Positions 26,317-34,129 of a stretch of 35,744 nucleotides of DNA are shown here, in pieces. The notes below the pieces were generated by a model. It made no database searches. It was not told where the DNA came from and saw nothing but the letters and a program-made list of their open reading frames with translations. Within the stretch, counting starts at the first letter, position 1. Each line of letters begins with the position of its first letter. The translations under genes were made by a program, and so were the position numbers. This stretch comes from Oscillospiraceae bacterium (GTDB taxonomy: Bacteria > Bacillota > Clostridia > Oscillospirales > Ruminococcaceae): contig SVMZ01000033.1 in assembly GCA_015067185.1 (NCBI GenBank), positions 1 to 35,744 on the forward strand, in the 5' to 3' direction.

Positions 26317-26353
26317 ATAAAAATTTCCGGATACCCTTAAGGATATCCGGAAA
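26317..26353 (-). terminator. Terminator of paralogue 2
   Basis: TTTCCGGATA (26324-26333) pairs with TATCCGGAAA (26344-26353). Read on the minus strand the hairpin is followed by ATTTTTA, downstream of the paralogue 2 stop. Confidence 0.8.
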
Positions 26354-26395
26354 CTTTCATTTATCTTTTGTCAGGTATCTTTCTTTCAGCAATTC

Positions 26396-29014
26396 TCAAA
26401 AACGAAGTTCCACTTCGGCTTCACCGCCAAAACCGTTGATGTAAACACATTCGCCATCCGGGCAGTATTCTCCGCCCACAACACCAATTGCTTTTCTGCC
26501 GTTAGGATGCGGCAGACGAATGCTGATCTTCTCTGGTGCTGCAAATCCGTTGCTCTCCAGTTTGATGGTGGCTTTGATTACTCCGTTGGCCACATTAGAG
26601 ACAGCCTTGACAGAAAGCTTACCATAGCGGGATTTCATGCCGCTGAAGGAGATTTCTTTACCATCCTCCATCCATGCTCTCGGAATAGCTCCAAAAATCT
26701 GGAACTTGCCATATTCGTCCATATACAGCATCCAGCGGCAGCGCATCAGGAACCAGCCCTCTTCGTGTGTCTTATGCGGGCTTACCTGATACAGGTGCTC
26801 CCAGAAAGTGTAGGTTTCACGGTCGGCGAGGGCGGACATATCATTATAGAATTCCTTCAGATAAGCACCCACCTGTCCAAGATTAATATTGGTGTAGGGA
26901 TGCACGCTGTAATAGGGCTGAGAGAATGCCACATTGTCAATGGCCAGCATTTCGGCAAAAACATTATTGATAAAGCTGACGTAGACACTTTCCGGCTCCA
27001 GAACATTGTTTGTGACCATATAGTTTCCGCCGCCAAGGTTCTTATCCTGAATGACCATGGACCCATGGGTATAGCATTTGCCTCCAAGAGAGAACAGACT
27101 CTGAAGACCAAGAATATTACGCTCCGGCCAGAGACCCGCTGTAGGACACCAGGTTCCGTCAGAAAGCGGAACAACAGGGCCAACCGCAAAGCTTTCCTTT
27201 ACGGAATCCAGTATATTCTGCTTCAACTCTTCCGCAAAATCGCCAATACGTTTTGCTTCTGCCTCGTCAACATATGCCATTGCATCTGCCACACTGCGCA
27301 GTCCGCCGTAGGTGGTGGCATTGAGCATATAGTAGTGGAACGGATTCTCACAGTCAGCTATTTTACCGTAGAGCATACCGTAGCCTTTGCCACGAAGACT
27401 CTCATCCCGGCTCTCATCTGCCCATGCTTTGATATATTCAAATCCACGGATCAAATTATCTTTGATGGATTTAATCCACTCGACATCATGGGTATATTTA
27501 AAATGCTCCGCTGCGTTCCAGAGTCCACAGCCTGTCTCAGACATATAAGTCTGGAAGTTCTGCATAAAGCCGTCCGGGCGTTGTTTCTCGATGAAGTAAC
27601 GTATGGATCTTTCAGCCAACTTGGTATCACCCACCGACTCCATATACTGGATCATCGGAGTACTTTCAGTTCCGATGGGGGTATAGACACCAACCACCGG
27701 TGCTACCGCATCATCCGGGTTGTTTCCGAAACAAACCAGATCCAGATGCAGGAAACCTGCTTTCATCATCTCTTCAATGCGCTTTTCGGGAAGATGAATC
27801 TCGGCAATGTTGTCCAGCTTATCAGTCCAGTATTTGACACATTCAGCCAATTTGGCATCGTAATCGGTCTGTATCAAAGCCTCTGCACGTTCCTTGGAAA
27901 TCGGCATATGCGGAATCTTACAGATATAAACGGCCTTCTCTCCCGGCTCCAGCAAAGCGGACGAATCTACTTCCGAGAACGGTTTGCCGTTCAAAGTGGC
28001 CGTCATAAATACACGACCGGTCTTGCTGAAATAGTTGTAACCATCTTCAAAAACAACAGGATGCACACTCTGCTCCGGAATCGATGCCACATTCAGCTGC
28101 GGCAGACGCATAAATGCATATCTCGGCACCTTTGTAGTATTGACCGCTTCAATCTTCAAATAGATTACCGTTTCCTCATCCCGGAAGATTTCACTGTCAT
28201 GGATGCGATCGGTTTCTGCCTGCTGCTCTGGGGTTCTCTTTGTAGGCCAACCGGCATATTTATCAGAAATCAGATAATGGGTTCCATGAACGTTCTCTTC
28301 TGTCAGCGGAGAAACTTCGTTGGTTACAAACATCTTCTGCTCATAACGAATGCCTCCGTCTTCATCCAGCACGTTGAGAATGGGCAGTACTCTGTTTTCT
28401 AACCAACGCTTCACCTTATACTGTACACCAATGCCGCGTCCTGCAAAATAATCAAAACGGATATCGGCCTCGCCCATCTCTTCATAGCGGATTCTCTTGT
28501 GATGGTACATCGGCGTGATGGAATCCCAGAGGGCGCTGTCGTTCACCACTGCGTGGGGAGCTACTTCAAACATTCTGATATCACGCCCCAGACCCAGCCA
28601 TGTGGGAACACGCATATTCTTTGTCTTATCCGCCGCATTTTCAAAATTCTCTTCCGGCTCCAGCTCAAAACGATCCAATTCACGAATCAAACCATTCTTT
28701 GCAATCGCTTCCACAATATCATCGTAACTGCGCTGATCCTCACCTACTGTTACAACAACATCATACTCACGAATATAAATCGGTCTTTGTTTTTTTACGT
28801 CTCTTACGAAAAAGCTAAAGGAATTTTCTGTGCGCACTGTGACAATCGTTCCGAATGCACCTAAATCCAACTTTGCACCAGAAACGGAAAAATCCAATCT
28901 ATTTTCATCTGCTTTCAAAACGAACTTCTCACAGCTGAGACTTCCCGCATTGGTAATTTCCAATTTACCTGCTACCCCGCTTTTTTTCCAGATGATAGAA
29001 ATATTTTTCTCCAT
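26396..29014 (-). CDS. Six-hairpin (alpha/alpha)6 glycosidase-like protein, paralogue 2
   Basis: An 872-aa protein with the same architecture as paralogue 1: beta-rich N-terminal half, helical barrel-like region with GFMQNFQTYMSETG and HKTHEEGW, and C-terminal beta domain. The last ~115 residues differ from paralogue 1 at only a handful of positions, while the segment around the DESRDESLRGKGYG helix and the MVIQDKNLGGGNY loop is divergent and closer to paralogue 3. It has no export signal. The AGGAGGT site 7 nt upstream of the ATG is conserved with paralogue 1. It has its own promoter and terminator, so the three genes can be expressed independently. Confidence 0.7.
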   Translation of the reverse strand: MEKNISIIWKKSGVAGKLEITNAGSLSCEKFVLKADENRLDFSVSGAKLDLGAFGTIVTVRTENSFSFFVRDVKKQRPIYIREYDVVVTVGEDQRSYDDIVEAIAKNGLIRELDRFELEPEENFENAADKTKNMRVPTWLGLGRDIRMFEVAPHAVVNDSALWDSITPMYHHKRIRYEEMGEADIRFDYFAGRGIGVQYKVKRWLENRVLPILNVLDEDGGIRYEQKMFVTNEVSPLTEENVHGTHYLISDKYAGWPTKRTPEQQAETDRIHDSEIFRDEETVIYLKIEAVNTTKVPRYAFMRLPQLNVASIPEQSVHPVVFEDGYNYFSKTGRVFMTATLNGKPFSEVDSSALLEPGEKAVYICKIPHMPISKERAEALIQTDYDAKLAECVKYWTDKLDNIAEIHLPEKRIEEMMKAGFLHLDLVCFGNNPDDAVAPVVGVYTPIGTESTPMIQYMESVGDTKLAERSIRYFIEKQRPDGFMQNFQTYMSETGCGLWNAAEHFKYTHDVEWIKSIKDNLIRGFEYIKAWADESRDESLRGKGYGMLYGKIADCENPFHYYMLNATTYGGLRSVADAMAYVDEAEAKRIGDFAEELKQNILDSVKESFAVGPVVPLSDGTWCPTAGLWPERNILGLQSLFSLGGKCYTHGSMVIQDKNLGGGNYMVTNNVLEPESVYVSFINNVFAEMLAIDNVAFSQPYYSVHPYTNINLGQVGAYLKEFYNDMSALADRETYTFWEHLYQVSPHKTHEEGWFLMRCRWMLYMDEYGKFQIFGAIPRAWMEDGKEISFSGMKSRYGKLSVKAVSNVANGVIKATIKLESNGFAAPEKISIRLPHPNGRKAIGVVGGEYCPDGECVYINGFGGEAEVELRF

Positions 29015-29054
29015 ACCATAACCTCCTGTTTTATCGGATAAAAAACATCAAACG

Positions 29055-29109
29055 CTAAAACGTTCTATCATTTTAACTTTATTATACATACCCAAAGCCT
29101 ACTTTTCAA
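29055..29109 (-). promoter_or_regulatory. Promoter and AACGTTT operator-like box of paralogue 2
   Basis: On the minus strand, TTGAAA (29109-29104), a 17-bp spacer and TATAAT (29086-29081) are followed by AGAACGTTTTAG (29066-29055). The box centre is the same distance from the -10 element as in paralogue 1. Confidence 0.75.
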
Positions 29110-29335
29110 TCGAAAAAATGTTTAACCTCCCTCCACTACAACTTTTCCATTCTTTTCTGTGCATCTCTTCTGCCTTTTGTTGAGAGAATTTTCCGCCTCG
29201 CATATGTTTTTCTTCTGCTTCTACAATACAGATCATACTCTATTTTATTATACTCGACACTGGCTGGCAATCAGACTTTTTTGTTCTATCTTCCCTTTAA
29301 ATTATTCCTATCTTTCCTTCGGCCACAGCCCATAT

Positions 29336-29371
29336 ATAAAAATTTCCGGATACCATAGAGATATCCGGAAA
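29336..29371 (-). terminator. Terminator of paralogue 3
   Basis: TTTCCGGATA (29343-29352) pairs with TATCCGGAAA (29362-29371), followed on the minus strand by an ATTTTTA tail. The loop sequence differs from the paralogue 2 terminator while both arms are kept. Confidence 0.8.
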
Positions 29372-29413
29372 CTTTCATTTGTCTTTTGTCAGGTATCTTT
29401 CTTTCAGTAATTC

Positions 29414-32032
29414 TCAAAAACGAAGTTCCACTTCGGCTTCACCGTCAAAACCGCTGATGTAGACACATTCGCCATCCGGGCAGTATTCTCCGCCCACAAC
29501 ACCGATTGCTTTTCTGCCGTTAGGATGCGGCAGACGAATGCTGACCTTCTCTGGTACTACAAATCCGTTGCTCTCCAGTTTGATGGTGGCTTTGATTACT
29601 CCGTTGGCCACATTAGAGACAGCCTTGACAGAAAGCTTACCATAACGGGATTTCATACCATTGAAGGAGATCTCTTTTCCATCCTCCATCCATGCTCTCG
29701 GAATAGCTCCAAAAATCTGGAACTTGCCATATTCGTCCATATATAGCATCCAGCGGCAGCGCATCAGGAACCAGCCCTCTTCGTGGGTCTTATGCGGGCT
29801 TACCTGATACAAATGCTCCCAGAAAGTGTAGGTTTCACGGTCGGCGAGAGCGGACATATTGTTATAAAACTCTTTCAGGAATGCTCCTATCTGGCCGAGA
29901 TTGAGATTGGTATACGGCTGTACACAATAGTACGGCTGTGAAAAAGCGACATTATCAATTGCCAGCATCTCAGCAAAGACATTGTTGATAAAGCTGATAT
30001 AGACGCTATCCGGCTCCAAAACACCATTTGTAACAAGATAGTTGCCGCCGCCGAGATTATCGTCTTCGATGACCATGGAACCATGAGTATAACAGGTTCC
30101 ACCGAGAGAAAACAGGCTCTGAAGACCAAGTGCATTGCGTTCCGGCCAAAGGCTAACGGTAGGACACCAAGTTCCATCTGAAAGAGGCACAACCGGTGCC
30201 ACTGCAAAACTTTCTTCCAACGATTCAATAATATTCTTTTTCAGTTCTTCTGCAAAGTCTCCAATGCGTGCTGCTTCAGCCTCATCAATATAAGCCAGCA
30301 CATCTGCTACACTGCGCAGACCGCCATAAGTGGTGGCATTGAGCATATAGGAACGGAAGGGATGCTCACAGTCGGCTACCTTGCCGTAGATCATGCCGTA
30401 ACCCTTACCCCGCAGACTTTCATCATAACTCTCTTCTGCCCACTTTTTGATATATTCAAAACCGCGGATCAGATTATCCTTGATAGATTTCAGCCATTCA
30501 ATATCATGGGTATATTTGAAGTGTTCGGCTGCGTTCCAAAGACCGCAGCCAGTCTCGGACATATAAGTCTGGAAGTTCTGCATAAAGCCATCGGGACGCT
30601 GTTTTTCAATAAAATATCGAATGGCTCTTTCAGCCAGCTTGGTATCTCCCACCGACTCAATGTACTGGATGATTGGGGTACTCTCAGTTCCGATCGGTGT
30701 GTAAACGCCAACTACCGGGGCTACTGCTGCATCCGGATTGTTGCCAAAGCATACCAGATCAAAATGCAGAAAACCTGCCTTCATCATCTCTTCGATGCGC
30801 TTTTCCGGAAGATGGATATCGGCTATATTATCCAGCTTATCTGTCCAGTATTTGACACACTCCGCAAGCTTTTCATCATAATCGGTCTGCATCAAAGCCT
30901 CCGCACGCTCTCTGGAAATCGGCATATGCGGAATCTTACAGATATAAACAGCCTTTTCACCCGGCTGCAACAAAACAGAAGAATCCACTTCAGAGAAGGG
31001 CTTACCATTCAGTGTAGCAGTCATAAAGACACGGCCGGTCTTGCTGAAATAGTTATAACCGTCTTCAAAAACAACAGGATGCACACTCTGTTCCGGGATG
31101 GAGGCCACATTTGGCTGAGGCAGACGCATAAATGCATATCTCGGTACCTTAGCGGTATTGACAGCTTCCACCTTCAGATAGATCACCGTTTCATCATTAC
31201 GGAACAGCTCGCTGTCGTGAATCCGGGCGGTTGCCTCTTTCTGCTCCGGTGTTTTCTCAGTGGGCCAACCGGCATACTGATCCGAAACCAGATAATGGGT
31301 TCCTAAAACGTTTTCCTCTGTCAGAGGTGCAATTTCGTTGGTTACAAACAGCTTCTGTTCATAGCGGATACCGCAGTCTTCGTTCAATACATTTAGAATC
31401 GGCAAAACTCTGTTTTCCAACCAACGGCTCAATTTATACTGAACACCAATTCCGCGGCCTGCAAAGTAGTCAAAGCGGATATTAGCGTCCCCCATCTCTT
31501 CATATTTAATTCTCTTGTGGTGATACATCGGGGTGATGGAATCCCAAAGAGCACTGTCATTCTCTACTGCGTGCGGGGCTACCTCAAACATTCTGATATC
31601 CCGCCCCAAACCAAGCCAGATGGGAACTCTCATATTCTTTGTCTTTGCAGCCGCACTTTCAAAACTCTCTTCCGGTTCCAATTCCATACGGTCCATTTCA
31701 CGAACCAGACCATTTTTGGCAATCCCTTCCGCAATATCACTGTAACTGCGCTGATCACAGCCCTCTGTTACAATAACTTCATATTCTCGGATGTATATCG
31801 GCATCTTGGCATTGACATCTCTCACAAAAAAGCTGAACGGATTTTCTGCACGCACGGTAACGATCGTTCCGAATGCGCCCGGATCCAATTTGGCATCAGA
31901 AACAGTAAAATTCAGCCTGTTTTCATCACCGTTCAATGCAAAACAATCACAACTCAGTGCTCCCGCATTGGTGATTTCCAGTTTACCTGCCATGCCCATC
32001 TTTTTCCAGATAACAGAAATATTTTTACTCAT
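29414..32032 (-). CDS. Six-hairpin (alpha/alpha)6 glycosidase-like protein, paralogue 3
   Basis: An 872-aa protein collinear with paralogues 1 and 2 and the most diverged of the three in the N-terminal quarter (CDCFALNGDENRLNFTVSDAKLDPG; VTEGCDQRSYSDIAEGIAKNG). All candidate acidic motifs (RPDGFMQNF, SETGCG, HEEGW) are unchanged, so the copy looks functional. The C-terminal beta domain is again nearly identical to its sisters. It starts ATG at 32032 with GGAGG upstream. Transcription comes from its own promoter, and it lies downstream of the aldolase gene, which ends at its own terminator. Its substrate is unknown; the aldolase neighbour is not enough to infer a pathway. Confidence 0.7.
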   Translation of the reverse strand: MSKNISVIWKKMGMAGKLEITNAGALSCDCFALNGDENRLNFTVSDAKLDPGAFGTIVTVRAENPFSFFVRDVNAKMPIYIREYEVIVTEGCDQRSYSDIAEGIAKNGLVREMDRMELEPEESFESAAAKTKNMRVPIWLGLGRDIRMFEVAPHAVENDSALWDSITPMYHHKRIKYEEMGDANIRFDYFAGRGIGVQYKLSRWLENRVLPILNVLNEDCGIRYEQKLFVTNEIAPLTEENVLGTHYLVSDQYAGWPTEKTPEQKEATARIHDSELFRNDETVIYLKVEAVNTAKVPRYAFMRLPQPNVASIPEQSVHPVVFEDGYNYFSKTGRVFMTATLNGKPFSEVDSSVLLQPGEKAVYICKIPHMPISRERAEALMQTDYDEKLAECVKYWTDKLDNIADIHLPEKRIEEMMKAGFLHFDLVCFGNNPDAAVAPVVGVYTPIGTESTPIIQYIESVGDTKLAERAIRYFIEKQRPDGFMQNFQTYMSETGCGLWNAAEHFKYTHDIEWLKSIKDNLIRGFEYIKKWAEESYDESLRGKGYGMIYGKVADCEHPFRSYMLNATTYGGLRSVADVLAYIDEAEAARIGDFAEELKKNIIESLEESFAVAPVVPLSDGTWCPTVSLWPERNALGLQSLFSLGGTCYTHGSMVIEDDNLGGGNYLVTNGVLEPDSVYISFINNVFAEMLAIDNVAFSQPYYCVQPYTNLNLGQIGAFLKEFYNNMSALADRETYTFWEHLYQVSPHKTHEEGWFLMRCRWMLYMDEYGKFQIFGAIPRAWMEDGKEISFNGMKSRYGKLSVKAVSNVANGVIKATIKLESNGFVVPEKVSIRLPHPNGRKAIGVVGGEYCPDGECVYISGFDGEAEVELRF

Positions 32033-32071
32033 ATTGCCGCCTCCTGTTTGTTACTCATATTAAAGCAAAAG

Positions 32072-32123
32072 CTTAAACGTTTTATTACAAGGTTATTATA
32101 CAACACACCTTCCTTTATTTCAA
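32072..32123 (-). promoter_or_regulatory. Promoter and AAACGTTT operator-like box of paralogue 3
   Basis: On the minus strand, TTGAAA (32123-32118), a 17-bp spacer and TATAAT (32100-32095) are followed by ATAAAACGTTTAAG (32085-32072), the most palindromic version of the shared box. It is 3 bp closer to the -10 than in the other copies. Confidence 0.75.
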
Positions 32124-32218
32124 TTAAATTTTTTTATTTTTTTCCTTATCAAATAAATTCTATCAACGATACAATTTTCCCTCCCACGCTTTGTATATCT
32201 TCCCGTTTTTCTCCGCAG

Positions 32219-32251
32219 AAAAATCCCCGGACGCTTCCATACATCCGGGGA
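32219..32251 (-). terminator. Terminator of the aldolase gene
   Basis: TCCCCGGA (32224-32231) pairs with TCCGGGGA (32244-32251). On the minus strand it is followed by TTTTT, about 35 bp after the aldolase stop. Confidence 0.82.
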
Positions 32252-32284
32252 TAAAACAGTTCTTGTATTTCAGTTGCCGAAACC

Positions 32285-33316
32285 TTATTTGCAGAGAGTC
32301 TTTCCTGCAGATTTCAGATCGTTGGCTGTCTCAATAACTCTTTCAGCCATGCCACATTCAGCGGACTTAAGGTAGGAGCGGGGATCATAGGTCTTCTTGA
32401 CACCGACTTCGCCGTCAACTTTGAGAACGCCATCATAGTTCTTGAACATATGGGCAGCGATGGGACGGGTGAAAGCATACTGAGTATCGGTATCCACGTT
32501 CATCTTGATAACACCGTAACCAAGAGTCTCTTCGATATCGCTCTTCTCAGAACCGGAACCGCCGTGGAATACGAAATAGAACTTCTTGTCATCGCCATAA
32601 GCAGCCTTCAGGGCAGCCTGACCATCGCGAAGGATCTTCGGATTAAGCTTTACGTTACCGGGCTTATAAACGCCGTGAACGTTGCCAAATGTTGCAGCAA
32701 GAGTAAAGATACCGCCTTCTACGCTGGAAAGTGCATCATAAACAGCAAGCATATCCTCAGAGGTGGTATAGAGTTTCTCGTTGGCAACGCCTTCATTGTT
32801 TACGCCGTCTTCTTCGCCGCCGACAACACCGGCTTCTACTTCAAGAATGATTTCATTCTTTGCGCAGCGCTCGAGAAGCTGCTTTGCAACAACAAGGTTA
32901 TCCTTCAGAGGAATATCGGAACCATCGAACATGTGGCTGTTGAAGAGGTTCTTTTCGCCGTTTGCTCTGCGGCGCTCGGTCTCTTCAATAAGAGGGAGAA
33001 GGAAGCTGTCAACCTTCTTGCTCTGGCAGTGGTCAGTGTGAAGAGCTACAAATACGTTGTATCTGTCAGCAAGTAGATGTACATGGTTTGCGAGAGAGAT
33101 GGCGCCGATTACGCTATCCTTAATATCGCTTCCGGATGCGTGAGCAGCTCCGCCGATGGAGACCTGGATGATTCCGTCGGACTTAGCTTCTGCAAGACCC
33201 TTGAGAACAGCATTTGCTGTTTCAATGTTGGAGATGTTGAATGCAGGATAAGCATATCCGCCTTCGGATGCTGCATCCAGCATTTTACGGTACTGTTCAT
33301 AGTTTACTACCGGCAT
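32285..33316 (-). CDS. fba: Class II fructose-1,6-bisphosphate aldolase
   Basis: A 343-aa zinc-dependent aldolase of glycolysis/gluconeogenesis that interconverts fructose 1,6-bisphosphate with DHAP and glyceraldehyde 3-phosphate. Zinc and catalytic motifs are visible: ALHTDHCQ, EVEAGVVGGEEDG, FGNVHGVYKPG and the phosphate-binding FHGGSGSEKSDI, then VIKMNVDTDTQYAFTRP. The length and the GGEEDG insertion fit the longer class II (FbaA/yeast-like) branch. AAGGGG lies upstream of the ATG at 33316. It is monocistronic, with a consensus promoter, as expected for a highly expressed enzyme. Confidence 0.95.
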   Translation of the reverse strand: MPVVNYEQYRKMLDAASEGGYAYPAFNISNIETANAVLKGLAEAKSDGIIQVSIGGAAHASGSDIKDSVIGAISLANHVHLLADRYNVFVALHTDHCQSKKVDSFLLPLIEETERRRANGEKNLFNSHMFDGSDIPLKDNLVVAKQLLERCAKNEIILEVEAGVVGGEEDGVNNEGVANEKLYTTSEDMLAVYDALSSVEGGIFTLAATFGNVHGVYKPGNVKLNPKILRDGQAALKAAYGDDKKFYFVFHGGSGSEKSDIEETLGYGVIKMNVDTDTQYAFTRPIAAHMFKNYDGVLKVDGEVGVKKTYDPRSYLKSAECGMAERVIETANDLKSAGKTLCK

Positions 33317-33360
33317 TGATAAAACCCCTTTTATATTGATATTCTTTATAAACCTTAAAT

Positions 33361-33389
33361 ATTATAACCTTTTTCAACCTATATGTCAA
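33361..33389 (-). promoter_or_regulatory. Consensus sigma-A promoter of the aldolase gene
   Basis: On the minus strand, a perfect TTGACA (33389-33384), a 17-bp spacer and a perfect TATAAT (33366-33361) lie 45 bp before the ATG. It is the strongest promoter in the window. Confidence 0.88.
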
Positions 33390-33443
33390 ATAGGAAAGCG
33401 TGAATATTACCATTAACTTTTCTTATTGGCGCATCTGTTTTCT

Positions 33444-34100
33444 CTATCTCCATCCACTCTTCCGATATCTGGCACGATTTTTCATAAACATGATTTCTCT
33501 CTTGATCATTCGGAAAAGATCTTCACCAAAAAAGATAAAATAGTTAACCAGACTCATCAGAATAGAAATCCGCATTGCCCAACCGCCAAAAATAAACATC
33601 AGCAGAAAATACAACGCATCCAGAATAGCGAGCCACTTAATTTTGATCGGGATAACGAAAAACAATGTTACCTGATGATTCGGAAATAAAGTGGCAAAAG
33701 CAAAAAACAGAGACATATTCAGGAACATATTATAGCCATAACCTGATATCATCGCGGCTATAATCACACCGATCACGCCCATGAAATAATAGACGTTGAA
33801 CTTAAATGTGCCCCATGTCTGTTCCAGCGCCGTACCAATAAAATAATAGAAATACAGGGAAAAGATGATCCAAATAATACTCGTGCTTGGCGGTTCAAGC
33901 AGAAATGTCACCAAACGCCACACCTGTCCCTGCAGAACAAGCTCTCGGGAAAGACCGAGATAAGAAAAAATATCCACATTGGGAATTGTCATTCTTCCAA
34001 TAAACACGGCCGCCATTCCCAATACAATATACAGCATCAGGCCTTTGATACCATACCGGCCGTATTTGTATTCCAGTTTATAAACCCATCGGTTAAGCAA
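33444..34100 (-). CDS. Rhomboid-like integral membrane protein lacking the protease active site
   Basis: A 218-aa protein with about five to six membrane helices. LGLSRELVLQGQVWRLVTFLLEP and the IWIIFSLYFYYFIGTALEQTWGTFKFNVYYF segment match the rhomboid L1/helix 2-3 region (WRxxT, GxxLE). VIPIKIKWLAI matches the later PIKAKWLA element. The place of the GxSG serine motif reads YNMFLNMS and no catalytic His is seen, so it is probably a non-proteolytic rhomboid. TTG at 34100 is chosen because AGGAG (34114-34110) gives a 9-nt spacing; the TTG at 34109 abuts that site. It follows the SpoIID-domain gene by 29 bp, probably in one transcript. Confidence 0.75.
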   Translation of the reverse strand: MLNRWVYKLEYKYGRYGIKGLMLYIVLGMAAVFIGRMTIPNVDIFSYLGLSRELVLQGQVWRLVTFLLEPPSTSIIWIIFSLYFYYFIGTALEQTWGTFKFNVYYFMGVIGVIIAAMISGYGYNMFLNMSLFFAFATLFPNHQVTLFFVIPIKIKWLAILDALYFLLMFIFGGWAMRISILMSLVNYFIFFGEDLFRMIKREIMFMKNRARYRKSGWR

Positions 34101-34129
34101 ACATATCAACTCCTGTGATCAAGATAATC

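Larger units (their letters stand above)
25973..26395. other. 423-bp intergenic region between paralogues 1 and 2
   Basis: It holds the promoter and AACGTTT box of paralogue 1 (26014-26068), the shared upstream box ending at about 26080, and the terminator of paralogue 2 (26317-26353). The AT-rich stretch between, 26085-26315, shows no gene; it is partly similar to the 29115-29335 spacer. Confidence 0.7.
29015..29413. other. 399-bp intergenic region between paralogues 2 and 3
   Basis: It contains the paralogue 2 promoter (29055-29109) and a conserved upstream box (TCAATCGAAAAAATGTTTA, also at about 26065-26083). A spacer without coding signals follows, then the paralogue 3 terminator (29336-29371). 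The layout mirrors the 25973-26395 gap. Confidence 0.7.
23360..32123 (-). repeat. Tandem array of three ~3-kb gene units (glycosidase-like paralogues)
   Basis: Three copies of the same gene with their promoters and terminators repeat at offsets of 3036 bp (copy 1 to 2) and 3018 bp (copy 2 to 3). Intergenic DNA between copies is duplicated too; for example, the stretch ending TTCTCAAAAACGAAGTTCC recurs before the stop ends of copies 2 and 3. Identity is very uneven along the units: long blocks are identical in DNA while neighbouring blocks differ at many third positions. Confidence 0.9.

Noticed and set aside
26507..28402. A 631-codon open frame on the + strand
   Set aside because: It is antisense to the glycosidase-like paralogue 2. 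Matching partial frames exist opposite paralogues 1 and 3, it has no ribosome binding site, and its His/Asn-rich composition is typical of a shadow frame.
23360..32123. Mobile element as the cause of the 3-kb tandem repeats
   Set aside because: No transposase, terminal inverted repeats or target duplications are seen; unequal recombination between gene copies is sufficient.
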